DNA of 64,000 nt from Psychrobacter glacincola (GCF_904846075.1 NZ_CAJGZH010000003.1:1-64000); one strand, 5' to 3'; shown: positions 29,882 through 39,953, counted from the first letter of the stretch. Numbers and translations: made by a program. The notes: generated by a model from the letters alone, not told the origin.

Positions 29882-30395
29882 CACATTTCCTTATGTCGAC
29901 TGAGGCTTTATTTAACTGATAATTTAATAGTGAAATTTAATGTGACTAAAGCGTCCATTAAAAATTGCAAGCCATTGTATGACATAAGAACTCGAAATGC
30001 GAACTTAGAACCACTCAAAAAGTCCATACACTATTACAATATATAAATTAAAGTTTCCACTTAATACAAAATTGAACTTAATAGAAAACCATGAGGAAAA
30101 AACACACTTAATATAGGCTTTAAATTAGAATAAACGACCTTTTTCTTAATAATTATCTGTATCTAGATATTTGTTATCACATAACTAAATATTAAGATAG
30201 CTATAATAAATAGTTTATTATAACTTTTAAGTAACTATAGAAAATCCATGTCAGTTACGCTTTAAGCCTAGCGGTTTTGATATTTTTTACTTATGATAAA
30301 TGCCCTTTCGTGACTGCTCTTTGATAGAAGTACACTAAAAAATTTGATTCAAACGGTATCACTAAAAAATATAAAAGAAGCAATAGGACGAATTT
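29882..30395. other. divergent intergenic region
   Basis: About 510 very AT-rich bases between the DUF3360-type gene and the DUF4442-type gene. Promoters for both must lie here. No coding sequence, RNA gene or clear operator recognised. Confidence 0.5.
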
Positions 30396-30953
30396 ATGAG
30401 TTTGCTACCTACCAATTTTGAGACGCTAAAACGCAGAGCCAAACAAAGTATCATGCCGTTATTGACACCCCACCTACTGAAGCTGCGTATCAACACTTAT
30501 GCACCATACGTAGGCGCTGGTATCAGAATCGATCACCTCAATCTCGATCAAGGTTTGTGTGTGATAAGTATGGGGCTGAATACGCTGAACAAAAACATCG
30601 TGGGCACTCAGTTTGGCGGTAGCCTGTATTCGATGGTGGACCCATTCTATATGATAATGCTGATGCACCAACTGGGCAGCAGTTACGTGGTCTGGGACAA
30701 AAGCTCACATATTGAGTTTATTGCCCCTGGTAATAGCAAAGTCACTGCGCGCCTAAAAATTCCTAGCAATGAAATCACCACGATTCAGGAATTAGCAAAA
30801 GACGGCGAGCCAGTATTTCGGGAATACCAAGCAGATATCGTCGATGATCAACAAAAAATTATCGCTACCGTCACTAAGACGCTCTATATACGCTTGCGTA
30901 AGTACAGCAAATCTAAAGACCAAAATAGCCGTATCGAAAATATCGATGGTTAG
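30396..30953 (+). CDS. DUF4442 hotdog-fold protein
   Basis: 185 aa. A basic helical N-terminus (about 1-30) precedes a hotdog-type domain: INTYAPYVGAGIRIDHLNLD, the segment NKNIVGTQFGGSLYSMVDPF corresponding to the central helix of thioesterase-like folds, and later strands (SSHIEFIAPGNSKVTARLKI). This matches DUF4442, a family of thioesterase-like proteins of unknown substrate. AATAGGACG precedes the ATG. Single gene, convergent with rplS across a shared terminator. Confidence 0.78.
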   Translation: MSLLPTNFETLKRRAKQSIMPLLTPHLLKLRINTYAPYVGAGIRIDHLNLDQGLCVISMGLNTLNKNIVGTQFGGSLYSMVDPFYMIMLMHQLGSSYVVWDKSSHIEFIAPGNSKVTARLKIPSNEITTIQELAKDGEPVFREYQADIVDDQQKIIATVTKTLYIRLRKYSKSKDQNSRIENIDG

Positions 30954-31040
30954 AACTTTCAAGGCAATTTTTAAAACGTTTCTCTAGATTTGTGATTTAA
31001 AGCATATTAATTAAAGCGCATTAATTAAAACAACAGAAAC

Positions 31041-31079
31041 AAAAACCCCAATCTGGCATACGCACAGATTGGGGTTTTG
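31041..31079. terminator. bidirectional terminator between DUF4442 gene and rplS
   Basis: AAAAACCCCAATCTG / CAGATTGGGGTTTT stem with a short loop, T-rich after it on the plus strand and A-rich before it, so it can end both the DUF4442 transcript and the ribosomal operon on the minus strand. Confidence 0.92.
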
Positions 31080-31228
31080 TCTTTTTTGGTACTACCCGCT
31101 TATTTATATGATAAACCTATGAATAAGGGCTTGTATCTGGCTTTTCGCTATTGCCGAATCGCATAATAGACGGTTCAGCAATAAAGCGATATTAAGCACA
31201 ATGCTTAAAAGCAGATACTGGATATAAT

Positions 31229-31621
31229 CTAAGCGTTAGCTTTTGGCTTAACAGCTTTAGGTGCACGCGGAGCAAGCTTCTCGCGGATACGTGCTGATTT
31301 ACCAGAGCGCTCACGTAAGTAGTATAGTTTCGCACGGCGAACAGCGCCACGGCGTTTCACTTCGATGCTATCGATAATTGGTGAATGCAATTGGAATGCA
31401 CGCTCAACGCCAACACCGCTTGAGATTTTACGTACGGTAAACGCTGAGTTTAAACCGCGGTTACGTTTAGCAATTACAACGCCTTCAAAAGCCTGTAAAC
31501 GCTCACGCTCACCTTCACGTACTTTTACTTGAACCACAACGGTATCGCCGGGTGCAAAGCTTGGGCGCTCAATCAATTGAGCATTTTCGATGACCTGAAC
31601 CAATGGATGCTTGTTGCTCAT
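31229..31621 (-). CDS. rplS: 50S ribosomal protein L19
   Basis: 130 aa. Sits at the 30S-50S interface. Typical L19 core ([80 protein letters not shown]) with a Lys/Ala-rich C-terminal tail somewhat longer than in E. coli. Last gene of rpsP-rimM-trmD-rplS; GAGGAGAT ribosome binding site. Confidence 0.98.
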   Translation of the reverse strand: MSNKHPLVQVIENAQLIERPSFAPGDTVVVQVKVREGERERLQAFEGVVIAKRNRGLNSAFTVRKISSGVGVERAFQLHSPIIDSIEVKRRGAVRRAKLYYLRERSGKSARIREKLAPRAPKAVKPKANA

Positions 31622-31803
31622 GAGAGTTATCTCCTCACATTAGATAATAGAGGCTTGACGCATATCACCTGTTTGTAATAATGGATCGTATCTTTTTAAT
31701 GAGACACAACGTAAGTGGGTTATGACAAACGGCCATTATGCTATGACTCGTTTTGTTGTTGCTCAAAATTCTGTTGCTCAACTGTTTATCTTTTTAGCCG
31801 CTA

Positions 31804-32574
31804 TCAACGCTGTTTTTTATCTGCTTTCGCCAATGCTTTTAGCCACTTTGCTTGCTCTACCGTTGGCGTAAACGCTTGCCATAAGTCTGGACGACGCGCT
31901 TGCGTACGTTCGACTTGCTGACTAAAGCGCCACTTCGCGATATTGGCATGGTGACCTGAAAGTAACACTTCAGGCACTGCCATACCCGCAAACTCATGCG
32001 GCTTAGTATAATGTGGACAATCAAGCAAGCCATCGACGAACGAGTCTTGCTCAGCTGACTTATCATCACCCATAATATCAGGCAGACGACGTATCACACT
32101 ATCCATTAGCACCATTGCTGGTAGCTCACCACCAGTAAGTACGTAATCACCAAGCGATATTTCCATGTCGACATATTGCGACAGTAGGCGCTCATCAATG
32201 CCTTCGTAACGACCACATAATATAATCATGCCGTCATACTCAGTCATATCGACCACACTACTCTCACTCAGCGTCTGTCCTTGTGGCGACATATAAATCA
32301 CCGGACAGTGCGCTTTGTCGACACGGCAGCCGTGTTGAATCGCTCGTAGGCGCGCATCCTCAATCGCTTGGGATAATGGCTCAGCCATCATCACCATGCC
32401 AGGACCGCCACCATACGGACGTTCATCAATACGGCGATAATTATCACTGGTAAAATCACGCGGATTAATGCATTCAATCGTCACTTGTTTCTGAGTGACT
32501 GCTCGACCCGTGATTCCAAACTCACGAATCGTGGCAAACATCTCAGGGAAAATACTAATAACGGCAAAATACAT
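31804..32574 (-). CDS. trmD: tRNA (guanine-37-N1)-methyltransferase
   Basis: 256 aa. SAM-dependent methylation of G37, which prevents frameshifting. Knotted SPOUT fold: the N-terminal [36 protein letters not shown], then the knot with [11 protein letters not shown] and [19 protein letters not shown], and the tRNA-binding C-terminal helices ([11 protein letters not shown]). Third gene of the rpsP-rimM-trmD-rplS operon, in the conserved order. Confidence 0.98.
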   Translation of the reverse strand: MYFAVISIFPEMFATIREFGITGRAVTQKQVTIECINPRDFTSDNYRRIDERPYGGGPGMVMMAEPLSQAIEDARLRAIQHGCRVDKAHCPVIYMSPQGQTLSESSVVDMTEYDGMIILCGRYEGIDERLLSQYVDMEISLGDYVLTGGELPAMVLMDSVIRRLPDIMGDDKSAEQDSFVDGLLDCPHYTKPHEFAGMAVPEVLLSGHHANIAKWRFSQQVERTQARRPDLWQAFTPTVEQAKWLKALAKADKKQR

Positions 32575-32661
32575 TAGGTATCTACTTGCGCAGTGGCTAA
32601 TATTGGCTAAATAAATCGGTGTTATTACTGATAAAGCTTAACCGCAAAGTTAAAACTATTA

Positions 32662-33195
32662 TCAATAATCACTCGGCCATGCCACCAGCACTGTTTTTTC
32701 AGTCAGACTGACCTGTACTACAGTTTGCTTGTGCCATGGAATCAGGCGCTCATCGGCATCTAAGCTGTCTGAGTTTGCCGCAACCCGCATAATAGCGTGA
32801 GCGCCAGTCTCAAACATCTCAGTAATGTCGCCTAGATACTCATCCTGCTCATTTACAACGCGCAGGCTGACCAAGTCCGACCAGTAATATTCATCTTCAG
32901 CGGGTTCTGGCAAGATGTCTTGCTCGACCCAAAGAGTTACCCCGTTCATAGTCTCAGCAACATTGCGATCAGGAATCTGCTCAAACTGAGCTACAATTCC
33001 TGTGCCTTGCTCACGCCAAGCCTTAACGGTTAAAGGTTTCATGCCAGTAGCGGTTTTCATCCACCAAGGTTTAATGTCAAATATCGCCGTACGATCATCT
33101 GTCTCACTAAATACCCAAAGCCAACCTTTGATGCCATAAGGCTTTTTGAGCTGACCAATTTTCATAAGGGCACTAGCGTTTGGAGCAGAAGACAT
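32662..33195 (-). CDS. rimM: ribosome maturation factor RimM
   Basis: 177 aa. Binds S19 and assists 16S rRNA processing and 30S assembly. N-terminal RimM barrel (MKIGQLKKPYGIKGWLWVFS) and C-terminal PRC barrel (EYYWSDLVSLRVVNEQDEYLG; RLIPWHKQTVVQVSLTEKTV). I use the ATG at 33195. An in-frame GTG at 33222 and a later ATG at 33165 are alternatives; none has a strong ribosome binding site. Between rpsP and trmD in the usual order. Confidence 0.93.
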   Translation of the reverse strand: MSSAPNASALMKIGQLKKPYGIKGWLWVFSETDDRTAIFDIKPWWMKTATGMKPLTVKAWREQGTGIVAQFEQIPDRNVAETMNGVTLWVEQDILPEPAEDEYYWSDLVSLRVVNEQDEYLGDITEMFETGAHAIMRVAANSDSLDADERLIPWHKQTVVQVSLTEKTVLVAWPSDY

Positions 33196-33380
33196 AACGG
33201 CTAACCTAACAATGATGAACACAGCGAAGATAAATAAAAAGCAATTAAAAACGATAAACGCAGTTAAAAGCGATAAACAATTAATGGCGTACCTAGTTAG
33301 ACCAGTTACGCTATGTTTTTTACTAAAGTCTATCGAGACTGCTTATAGACGAGCTATCAGCGTCTCAGTGACCACAAAAC

Positions 33381-33650
33381 TTAAGCAGTTGCTTCAGTTT
33401 GCGCGACAGACTTATTGAAAGCTTTTGCTAATGAAGCAACGCGATCTGAAGGTTGTGCACCTTTTGCGATCCACGCATTGTACGCTTCCATATTTAGGCG
33501 TACTGCTTCTTCAGACTCTTTAGCGAGTGGGTTAAAAAAGCCGATGTTTTCAATGTAGCGACCGTCACGCGCGCGGCGTTGATCAGCAACAACTACTTGA
33601 TAAAATGGGCGTTTCTTGGCACCGCCCCGTGCTAAACGAATAACAACCAT
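33381..33650 (-). CDS. rpsP: 30S ribosomal protein S16
   Basis: 89 aa, standard. Begins [20 protein letters not shown], followed by the conserved [13 protein letters not shown] and an acidic/helical C-terminus. First gene of the rpsP-rimM-trmD-rplS operon. The promoter should lie in 33660-33750, where the sequence is AT-rich. Confidence 0.98.
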   Translation of the reverse strand: MVVIRLARGGAKKRPFYQVVVADQRRARDGRYIENIGFFNPLAKESEEAVRLNMEAYNAWIAKGAQPSDRVASLAKAFNKSVAQTEATA

Positions 33651-34128
33651 GTGAATTCTCTCTTTCGCAGGTATACCAAAAAGGGCATAATTATATCACA
33701 GTCTTGTTTTATTGAAAACATAAACTGCGCTTATTTAATTATTTATTAACAATAGCTTAAATGCCCATCGATGTAAAATACAATTGATCATAACCACTGA
33801 TTTTTAACTGAAGATACTACCTCTACATCATGTCCAAGTGGCTCGTTGCTGTATTATTCGGTGCTATATTACTCAGTACTATATTAGTGCAAATTTGAGT
33901 ATTCAATTGTTGCCTACTGTTTTAAAGCCAGTCGTGTCATTCATTGATTATGCTACTCTATGACATAGTCAGCGAGTGAATGATGCTATCGCCTACCGAA
34001 TTGCTCAATTTCTCAAGAATCGCAACCATTATGCTACTCATAAGTATGACACGTTGTTTTTGAACGACATAAAAAGCACCATTTTTACACTAAACTCAAT
34101 AAAGCATCTTTTAATATGTTGGATCCAT
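33651..34128. other. intergenic region between rpsP and the EnvZ-like gene
   Basis: About 480 bases with promoters for the divergent rpsP operon and kinase gene. An in-frame GTG at 33976 would add 51 residues to the kinase, but that peptide is not like the family N-terminus, so I treat 33976-34128 as leader. Confidence 0.5.
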
Positions 34129-35607
34129 ATGACCACACCAAAATCGCAACCACGTCGCAAAGGGCGGTTTACGCGCTCTTACTCCAACACTTGGCTGACA
34201 ACCTTAATGGTCTCTTTCATTGTTCTGATCAGTGTCAGCTTGTCGATTCTGTTTTTTTGGCGCAGTCTATATTTACCCGAGCTTAAAAACCATGCGCGTT
34301 ACTTGACGAGCGAGCTGCAGTTGATGAATAGTGTCAACAAAGACTGGAAAAATCGTCCTGAAGTACGCCAATGGATTTATCAACACTCGCATGTCGTGGT
34401 AGTGAATAACCCTAATGATTTTCCAGCAGTGTCTGATAAGGCCTTTGTCGGCGTCTTTACTGATGTCTTACAACGCGAAATAGGTGCGCAATTGGGTCGA
34501 CCTGTCGAGGTTTATTTTAAATTCAAACCGACACCGCAGCTTTGGGTGCAAGACAGCCGTGATGACAGCTTTTGGATTCGTGAACCCGTGGTTTATTACT
34601 CGCAATATAGTCCAGCACTGTTGGTGCTGTTTCTTATTGGATTACCTATTTTATCGCTGCTGACCATTATTCTACTGGCGCGGCAATTAAATCGTCCGCT
34701 ACGATATTTACAGCGTGCTGCGACCAACTATATTCGCCTCGGTCATGCCACTACGTTGCCAACACAAAAAGGGCCTACGGAGATACGTCAGGTCAACATG
34801 GCATTCAATCGTCTATTCACGACGTTAAGTCAAGCACAAAAAGAGCGTACAATTATGCTTGCTGGTATCTCGCATGATCTGCGAACGCCCTTAACTCGTA
34901 TGCGTTTGACTGCTGAGATGCTACCTGATGACTTTTTTCGAGAGGGATTAATTTATGATATTGAAGACATGGATGCCATTTTAGAGCAGTTTATCTCATT
35001 TATGAAAGATGGCTCCGATGAGCCAGTCAGCCTAACCAATTTGGATACCATCTTTAATGAGATCATGGTGCAATTTGCACCAATGGAGTTCATCTATCAA
35101 TCAGAGTGTCACAAAGTGGTTCCTGTGCGCCCCATGTCTATCAAACGCCTTGTGATCAATCTGGTCAATAATGCCAAGCGTTATGGCAAACCGCCCATTT
35201 ACCTGTCAGCGACTGTTGTGCCAACTTTTATAGAAACCATTGAAGAGGAAGATAGCGATGTCGTCAGTGAAAATGTCGTCAATAGAGAGGCGCAAGAACA
35301 ATTGCTGATATGTGTGCGTGACTGTGGTGATGGCGTTGCAGAAGATCAGTTAGAACGTATTATGCAGCCTTTTGAACGCGGAGAGACAGCACGTACCACA
35401 CAAGGCAGTGGTTTAGGTCTAGCGATTGTCGATCGTATTGCCAGATTGCATCATGGGACGGTAGAAGCCATTAATCATCCCGACGGAGGTTTACAAGTGT
35501 GTGTGCGTATTCCTCTGCTTTCCAAGGTTGCTGGAGATACAACCATGGCAAACGATACAGAAAAAATGCCTGTCTTTAATGACAAGACTTGGAACAAAGA
35601 AGACTGA
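34129..35607 (+). CDS. EnvZ-like osmosensor histidine kinase
   Basis: 492 aa from the ATG at 34129 (MTTPKSQPRR). A basic cytoplasmic N-terminus leads to a first membrane helix (about 24-44), a periplasmic domain (about 45-160), a second helix (about 163-183), HAMP (NRPLRYLQRAATNYIRLG), the dimerisation/phosphoacceptor helix with His 249 in LAGISHDLRTPLTRMRL, and the ATPase domain (VINLVNNAKRYG, CVRDCGDGVAE, GSGLGLAIVDRIARLHHG). The H-box is the EnvZ type. An acidic insert (EEEDSDVVSENVVN) interrupts the ATPase domain. No ompR-like gene lies beside it: the only regulator nearby is bfmR, oriented with its own kinase. Confidence 0.88.
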   Translation: MTTPKSQPRRKGRFTRSYSNTWLTTLMVSFIVLISVSLSILFFWRSLYLPELKNHARYLTSELQLMNSVNKDWKNRPEVRQWIYQHSHVVVVNNPNDFPAVSDKAFVGVFTDVLQREIGAQLGRPVEVYFKFKPTPQLWVQDSRDDSFWIREPVVYYSQYSPALLVLFLIGLPILSLLTIILLARQLNRPLRYLQRAATNYIRLGHATTLPTQKGPTEIRQVNMAFNRLFTTLSQAQKERTIMLAGISHDLRTPLTRMRLTAEMLPDDFFREGLIYDIEDMDAILEQFISFMKDGSDEPVSLTNLDTIFNEIMVQFAPMEFIYQSECHKVVPVRPMSIKRLVINLVNNAKRYGKPPIYLSATVVPTFIETIEEEDSDVVSENVVNREAQEQLLICVRDCGDGVAEDQLERIMQPFERGETARTTQGSGLGLAIVDRIARLHHGTVEAINHPDGGLQVCVRIPLLSKVAGDTTMANDTEKMPVFNDKTWNKED

Positions 35608-35689
35608 TAGCCGCTGAACTGTTCATCACTAAAGCTAATAGATGCTCAAAACGATTCGCTGCGACTATTTAGTTGTATAGGTATAGCAT

Positions 35690-35869
35690 CTAGTCTTTGT
35701 TTCCAATGATAGGTGGAATATATTTGGCGCTATTCGTAAACGCTAATGGCTGAGTAATATTTTCTTGCGCTGCTGTTAACGTTTGCGTCGTCGATGGCTG
35801 CTGCAAGAATAAATAGTAGCCCAACGTTATTGCATTTAGTACCACCAAACCACCAAATAAATATGGCAT
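35690..35869 (-). CDS. 59-aa single-pass membrane protein, uncharacterised
   Basis: A short reading frame with an excellent GGAGGGCAAAGG ribosome binding site directly before its ATG at 35869. N-terminal hydrophobic helix (YLFGGLVVLNAITLGYYLFL, residues 3-22), then a short polar tail of about 37 residues ending NKD. It lies 203 bases downstream of bfmS on the same strand and convergent with the EnvZ-like gene, so it may share the bfmS transcript. No family recognised; the N-terminus resembles anchors of small SPOR-like or accessory membrane proteins, which is only an impression. Confidence 0.65.
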   Translation of the reverse strand: MPYLFGGLVVLNAITLGYYLFLQQPSTTQTLTAAQENITQPLAFTNSAKYIPPIIGNKD

Positions 35870-36071
35870 CCTTTGCCCTCCTCTGATTTAAAGCTATATT
35901 CAAACCGCTAATAATAAAAATTAACCGACAATTCTACCTAAGGTGTGTATTCATTCTAAACATGAAATTGAGAACACTGCTTAGAAATTGAGCAAGTTTA
36001 TTTGTCACACACTGCTTAATTGATGCTGCTATTTTTATACTAAAAAATAACGAAAATCCTGTGCAGTGGCA

Positions 36072-37760
36072 TTATTTATCTTCAAAACCACGCTCGCTTT
36101 TTTCTTGCGTCAGTTCATCAGCAGCCAAAATTTGTGTCAGTGGTTTGATAGGCCACGTCATGACAAATCGTGCACCGCCAAGCTCTCGGCTCTCATCGAC
36201 TTTCATACTACCATTAAACCAAAAGGCAATGCGCGATACGATAGACAAGCCTAAGCCATAGCCGCCTGAGGCGCGTGTGCGACTGTCATCTAAACGTGAA
36301 AATGGAATAAAGACCTTTTCGCGATCTGCTTCTGGAATACCATGACCATCATCCTCAACACTAACAAAAGCATTGCCCTTTCTGACGCCAGCACTAATGA
36401 TAATCGTGGTTTCTGCATAACGTAAGGCATTGCCCGCAAGATTTTGAATCACACGGTGTAAATAACGCCTATCTGCGACAGCGGTTACTTTAGCATTCGG
36501 TAGCTTGGTTACTATTTTGATAGGCTTACCCAAGGCATTGGTTTCACGCTCAATCTGCTCCAATAACTCTCTAAGATTGACTGGTTCTAAATCCAGCTTT
36601 GGTGAGCCTTCTTCGAGCTTAGCATAAGTCAAAATCTCATCAATCAAGCCATTAAGCGCTTCGATATCTTCATCAATAAAATCACGCTGCATAAAACGTG
36701 AGTCTTCATCATCCGTATCAGCCAACATATCAACGGCAAAACGAATACGAGCCACCGGTGTACGCAGCTCATGTGATACCGCTCGCGTTAATTCTCGCTG
36801 CGACTCAATAAGGCGCTTGATATGCGAGGTCATGGCATTAAAAGTCGCGGCTAAACGGGCAATTTCATCCTGCCCAATTACTTGAACTTGACTTTCAAGA
36901 TTACCTTTACTCACCTCATTGACGCCAACCTGAATCAACTGCAATTTACGCTCAAGTGGAAAAATCAACGCATACACGCCTAAGCTGATCAAAAACATGC
37001 TGATAAGAATCATACTAATAATCAGATTAAGTGGGAACCAATTGAATAATGGCACCGGACCAATCAATATCGCCATGTCATTGATTTCAGAAGGCACCAC
37101 TACTCTAATAGCCGAATTACTTTTACTGCTATTGGTATCTTGTAAGGAAATAACCACTTCATCTCGGCGTAATCGTGCAAGCTGATCGGTATCCAAATCC
37201 AGTGTATTGACGGCTTTAAACTCTAAAGGAAAGGAAAACTTTTTTTCCAGTTCAGCCAAACGGGCACGCTTGTCAGATAACGTCACATAGTAAGACAAAT
37301 CATCCAATAAAAACACAGCGATTGCCCGTACTTGCTGCTCAGTCACTTGCGATATTCTGGCGGTCAAAACACTTTGATTGTCTGGTAGACGATAATACAC
37401 ATCGGCATAGACAGGTTGCTCGGTATAACGAACGACCGTATTGCCATTTTCAAAACGCCGCAGTTCACTGGCATTAAAGTCCACTTCATCAATAGGCAAA
37501 ACTTTGAATTCTGAGCCAAATAAACTACTGGCATCAGACAACCAATATTCACGCTGCTCTTCACTTTCCTGATGAGCAATACCTTCACTCACCAGATGAA
37601 AAGCCCCTGTTGCCATGTTTTCACGGTAGGATTGGACGCGCTCTTTGTTGATGGTATCCATCAACAGTTGAGCAAACAATGCCACACACAAACAGACTAT
37701 GAGTAGCCCAGCATAAATACGAACAAAGATACTGTGTTTTAAAGAATAGACTAATGACAT
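36072..37760 (-). CDS. bfmS: BfmS-like sensor histidine kinase
   Basis: 562 aa from the ATG at 37760; an in-frame TTG at 37775 is an alternative. First membrane helix (about 15-32), a large periplasmic sensor region (about 35-240), second helix (LIISMILISMFLISLGVYALI), HAMP, phosphoacceptor His about 330 in AVSHELRTPVARIRFAVDML, and HATPase (VIQNLAGNALRYAE, SVEDDGHGIPEAD, GGYGLGLSIVSRIA). Partner of BfmR just upstream; in Acinetobacter the pair controls envelope, biofilm and stress traits. A terminator sits between the two genes, so bfmS expression relies on read-through or its own promoter. Confidence 0.9.
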   Translation of the reverse strand: MSLVYSLKHSIFVRIYAGLLIVCLCVALFAQLLMDTINKERVQSYRENMATGAFHLVSEGIAHQESEEQREYWLSDASSLFGSEFKVLPIDEVDFNASELRRFENGNTVVRYTEQPVYADVYYRLPDNQSVLTARISQVTEQQVRAIAVFLLDDLSYYVTLSDKRARLAELEKKFSFPLEFKAVNTLDLDTDQLARLRRDEVVISLQDTNSSKSNSAIRVVVPSEINDMAILIGPVPLFNWFPLNLIISMILISMFLISLGVYALIFPLERKLQLIQVGVNEVSKGNLESQVQVIGQDEIARLAATFNAMTSHIKRLIESQRELTRAVSHELRTPVARIRFAVDMLADTDDEDSRFMQRDFIDEDIEALNGLIDEILTYAKLEEGSPKLDLEPVNLRELLEQIERETNALGKPIKIVTKLPNAKVTAVADRRYLHRVIQNLAGNALRYAETTIIISAGVRKGNAFVSVEDDGHGIPEADREKVFIPFSRLDDSRTRASGGYGLGLSIVSRIAFWFNGSMKVDESRELGGARFVMTWPIKPLTQILAADELTQEKSERGFEDK

Positions 37761-37997
37761 ACGTGCCGTAACCAACTTAATGAATAAAAACTGCCGACAT
37801 CATTCAGCAAACAAGCGCTGCGTGATAAATGATATCTAACACTGTTGAATAAAAAACCATTCTGGCTGCTGTATTTTAATTTATAACTGAGCATCACCTA
37901 AAATCCATTTGCCTCATGTATATTTAGGCAGCACCCACAATAATTGCTTAATTAAACCACATAACGCTGTATTTAAGTTTAAAAATTAAAATTTAGC

Positions 37998-38030
37998 CAC
38001 AAAAAAACCAGCCTAGTTGCTGGTTTCTTT
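37998..38030 (-). terminator. terminator between bfmR and bfmS
   Basis: On the minus strand AAACCAGC / GCTGGTTT hairpin followed by a run of seven T, 45 bases after the bfmR stop. The remaining 238 bases to bfmS (37761-37997) are AT-rich and non-coding; they could carry a separate bfmS promoter. Confidence 0.85.
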
Positions 38031-38074
38031 AGTCACGCTAATGAGCAATAAGCCGTTGCCGGAGCAAAATTGAC

Positions 38075-38791
38075 TTAGTTGCCTTCTTTAACGAACAAAT
38101 ACCCTTTACTACGAACGGTTTTGATACGTTTTGGATTTTCTGGATCATCACCGATTTTTGGACGAATGCGTGAGATACGAACGTCAATTGAGCGATCTTG
38201 ACCGTCATATTCAATACCACGTAGACGCTCAAAGATATCTTCACGCGAAAGAATTCGACCCGCATTAGAAGCAAGCAACCATAATAAGTCATATTCAGCA
38301 CTGGTGAAATCAACCAACTCATCACCTAAATTCACTGAACGACCGCCATTGTCAATGACCAGTTCACCAAATTCTAGGCGCTGTGGTACATCTTCTGATG
38401 GGGCATTTTCTGAGCGACGTAATAACGCACGAATACGTGCTAACAAGACACGTGGCTGAGCAGGTTTAGCGACATAATCATCCGCACCCATCTCAAGACC
38501 CAGTACCTGATCCATATCTTCAGTACGCGCAGTCAGCATCAAAATAGGATTCTGATAATGCGGGCGTACTTCACGACATACCGTCAGTCCATCGCTACCA
38601 GGAAGCATGACATCAAGTACGACCAAATCTGGTTGTTCACTGACGATGCGACGAATAGCACGATTACCATCGGTTTCGATAGCGACTTCTAAACCATTTT
38701 TGACCAAGTAATCTTGAGTCAACATGGCCAGACGCTCATCATCCTCAACAATCAAAATTCGGGGGGTGTTGTCTTCTTCATTCGTTGTCAT
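38075..38791 (-). CDS. bfmR: BfmR-like response regulator
   Basis: 238 aa OmpR/PhoB-type regulator. Receiver domain with acidic pair Asp 17-Asp 18, phosphoacceptor Asp 60 (LVVLDVMLPG), Thr 87 and Lys 109 (DDYVAKP). Winged-helix DNA-binding domain (FTSAEYDLLWLLASNAGRIL, RSIDVRISRIRPKIGDDPEN, IKTVRSKGYLFVKE). The sequence follows Acinetobacter BfmR almost throughout, more closely than RstA of E. coli. ATG with a GAGGATAT ribosome binding site. Pairs with bfmS downstream. Confidence 0.93.
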   Translation of the reverse strand: MTTNEEDNTPRILIVEDDERLAMLTQDYLVKNGLEVAIETDGNRAIRRIVSEQPDLVVLDVMLPGSDGLTVCREVRPHYQNPILMLTARTEDMDQVLGLEMGADDYVAKPAQPRVLLARIRALLRRSENAPSEDVPQRLEFGELVIDNGGRSVNLGDELVDFTSAEYDLLWLLASNAGRILSREDIFERLRGIEYDGQDRSIDVRISRIRPKIGDDPENPKRIKTVRSKGYLFVKEGN

Positions 38792-39432
38792 TGTTATATC
38801 CTCTAATACATCTCATTTAAAAGCAGTAAAAGTAAGAGCGGTAAAATTAATAGCACCATTAAGTGGCACAATTGATGTTGGTATAGCTGTTACAAACTTG
38901 GTAGCACAGTATACTATTAAACATACAGCTTCCTATACTATAGCTTATAGTCGTTAACAAAACCTATAAACTACACCCATTAAAACTTTAGTTTACGTCC
39001 AAAAATTATGAGCTTTATACAAATAATAGCAAGTGAAATGTTTTTTTACGACCCTTTCCTCACCTGAATTTCTATAAGTAGCCAATCTTAATGTAGCGCA
39101 CAGCGATAGAATACTTGATTGATACCGATACTTGTATTCCTGTTACGTCTAATATAGCGACATATCACCTTTGCTGCCAGTGACTTTTTCATCTACTATT
39201 CCCATACTGCCTATTATTATTCGATACATAGTTCATGTATGCATAGTTAGTTAACACTCATATTTAAAAAACTGGCTGTCGAGATCGAAATTGCATCATA
39301 AATCGTGTATTTATCCTCGATCAACAAGCATAGAATATTAAATAATAAACATAAAAAAACAGCCCATGATGGACTGTTTTTTTATATCTGTGGTAAGAGT
39401 CAAAAGGAAACTCTAAAATTTTCCACAAAAAA
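38792..39432. other. intergenic region bfmR - atpC
   Basis: About 640 AT-rich bases. Near bfmR it holds the bfmR promoter region, with an imperfect direct repeat (AGCAGTAAAAGTAAGAGCGGTAAAATT at 38821-38847 region in two GTAAAA units) that could be an operator. At 39353-39383 it holds the atp operon terminator. No coding sequence recognised. Confidence 0.5.
39353..39383 (-). terminator. terminator of the ATP synthase operon
   Basis: AAAAAAACAG...CTGTTTTTTT hairpin (loop arms CCAT/ATGG), 50 bases downstream of the atpC stop, T-run on the minus strand. Confidence 0.88.
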
Positions 39433-39849
39433 TTAAGCGCGGTTTTTGTACTTACGGATAGTCTGTAGCTGTGCGACAGACTCTGCTAATGATGCTAAAG
39501 CTGCATTAGTTTGTACAGTATCCGATTGATTAACCAGCATTTGCTCAGCCTTTTTACGTGCTTCGACAATTTTGCTTTCATCAAGGTTATGTGCACGCAT
39601 CGCTGTATCAGCCAATACGGTAACCATCTTCGGCTGTACTTCTAAAACACCGCCTGATACATAAATCACTTCTTCTTCACCGTTTGGTGTTTGCACTCGC
39701 ATCGCACCCGGTTTTAACAAAGTAATAAGCGGTGTGTGACCTGGCAATACACCAATCTCGCCTTCGGTACCAGTAGCTATTAACATGCTAATTTCGCCTG
39801 AATACAACTCTTCACGAGCACTTACGACGCGACATTGTAACGTTGCCAT
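39433..39849 (-). CDS. atpC: F1Fo ATP synthase subunit epsilon
   Basis: 138 aa from the ATG at 39849, which has AAGGAG seven bases upstream; an upstream in-frame start would add eleven unlikely residues. N-terminal beta sandwich (LQCRVVSAREELYSGEISML, GEIGVLPGHTPLITLLKPG) and a C-terminal helical hairpin that can inhibit ATP hydrolysis. Last gene of atpIBEFHAGDC. Confidence 0.97.
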   Translation of the reverse strand: MATLQCRVVSAREELYSGEISMLIATGTEGEIGVLPGHTPLITLLKPGAMRVQTPNGEEEVIYVSGGVLEVQPKMVTVLADTAMRAHNLDESKIVEARKKAEQMLVNQSDTVQTNAALASLAESVAQLQTIRKYKNRA

Positions 39850-39953
39850 ACTTAACTCCTTACGATCAAAACACAATCAAAACTGCGAGGCGTTACTAAC
39901 TGGCAAATAGACTTCTTATGGTCTATCTGCCCTTTAGCAAATGCTAACACAAC

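Noticed and set aside
33976-34128. N-terminal extension of the EnvZ-like kinase from a GTG
   Set aside because: The 51 extra residues are unlike kinase N-termini, and the ATG at 34129 gives a normal length.
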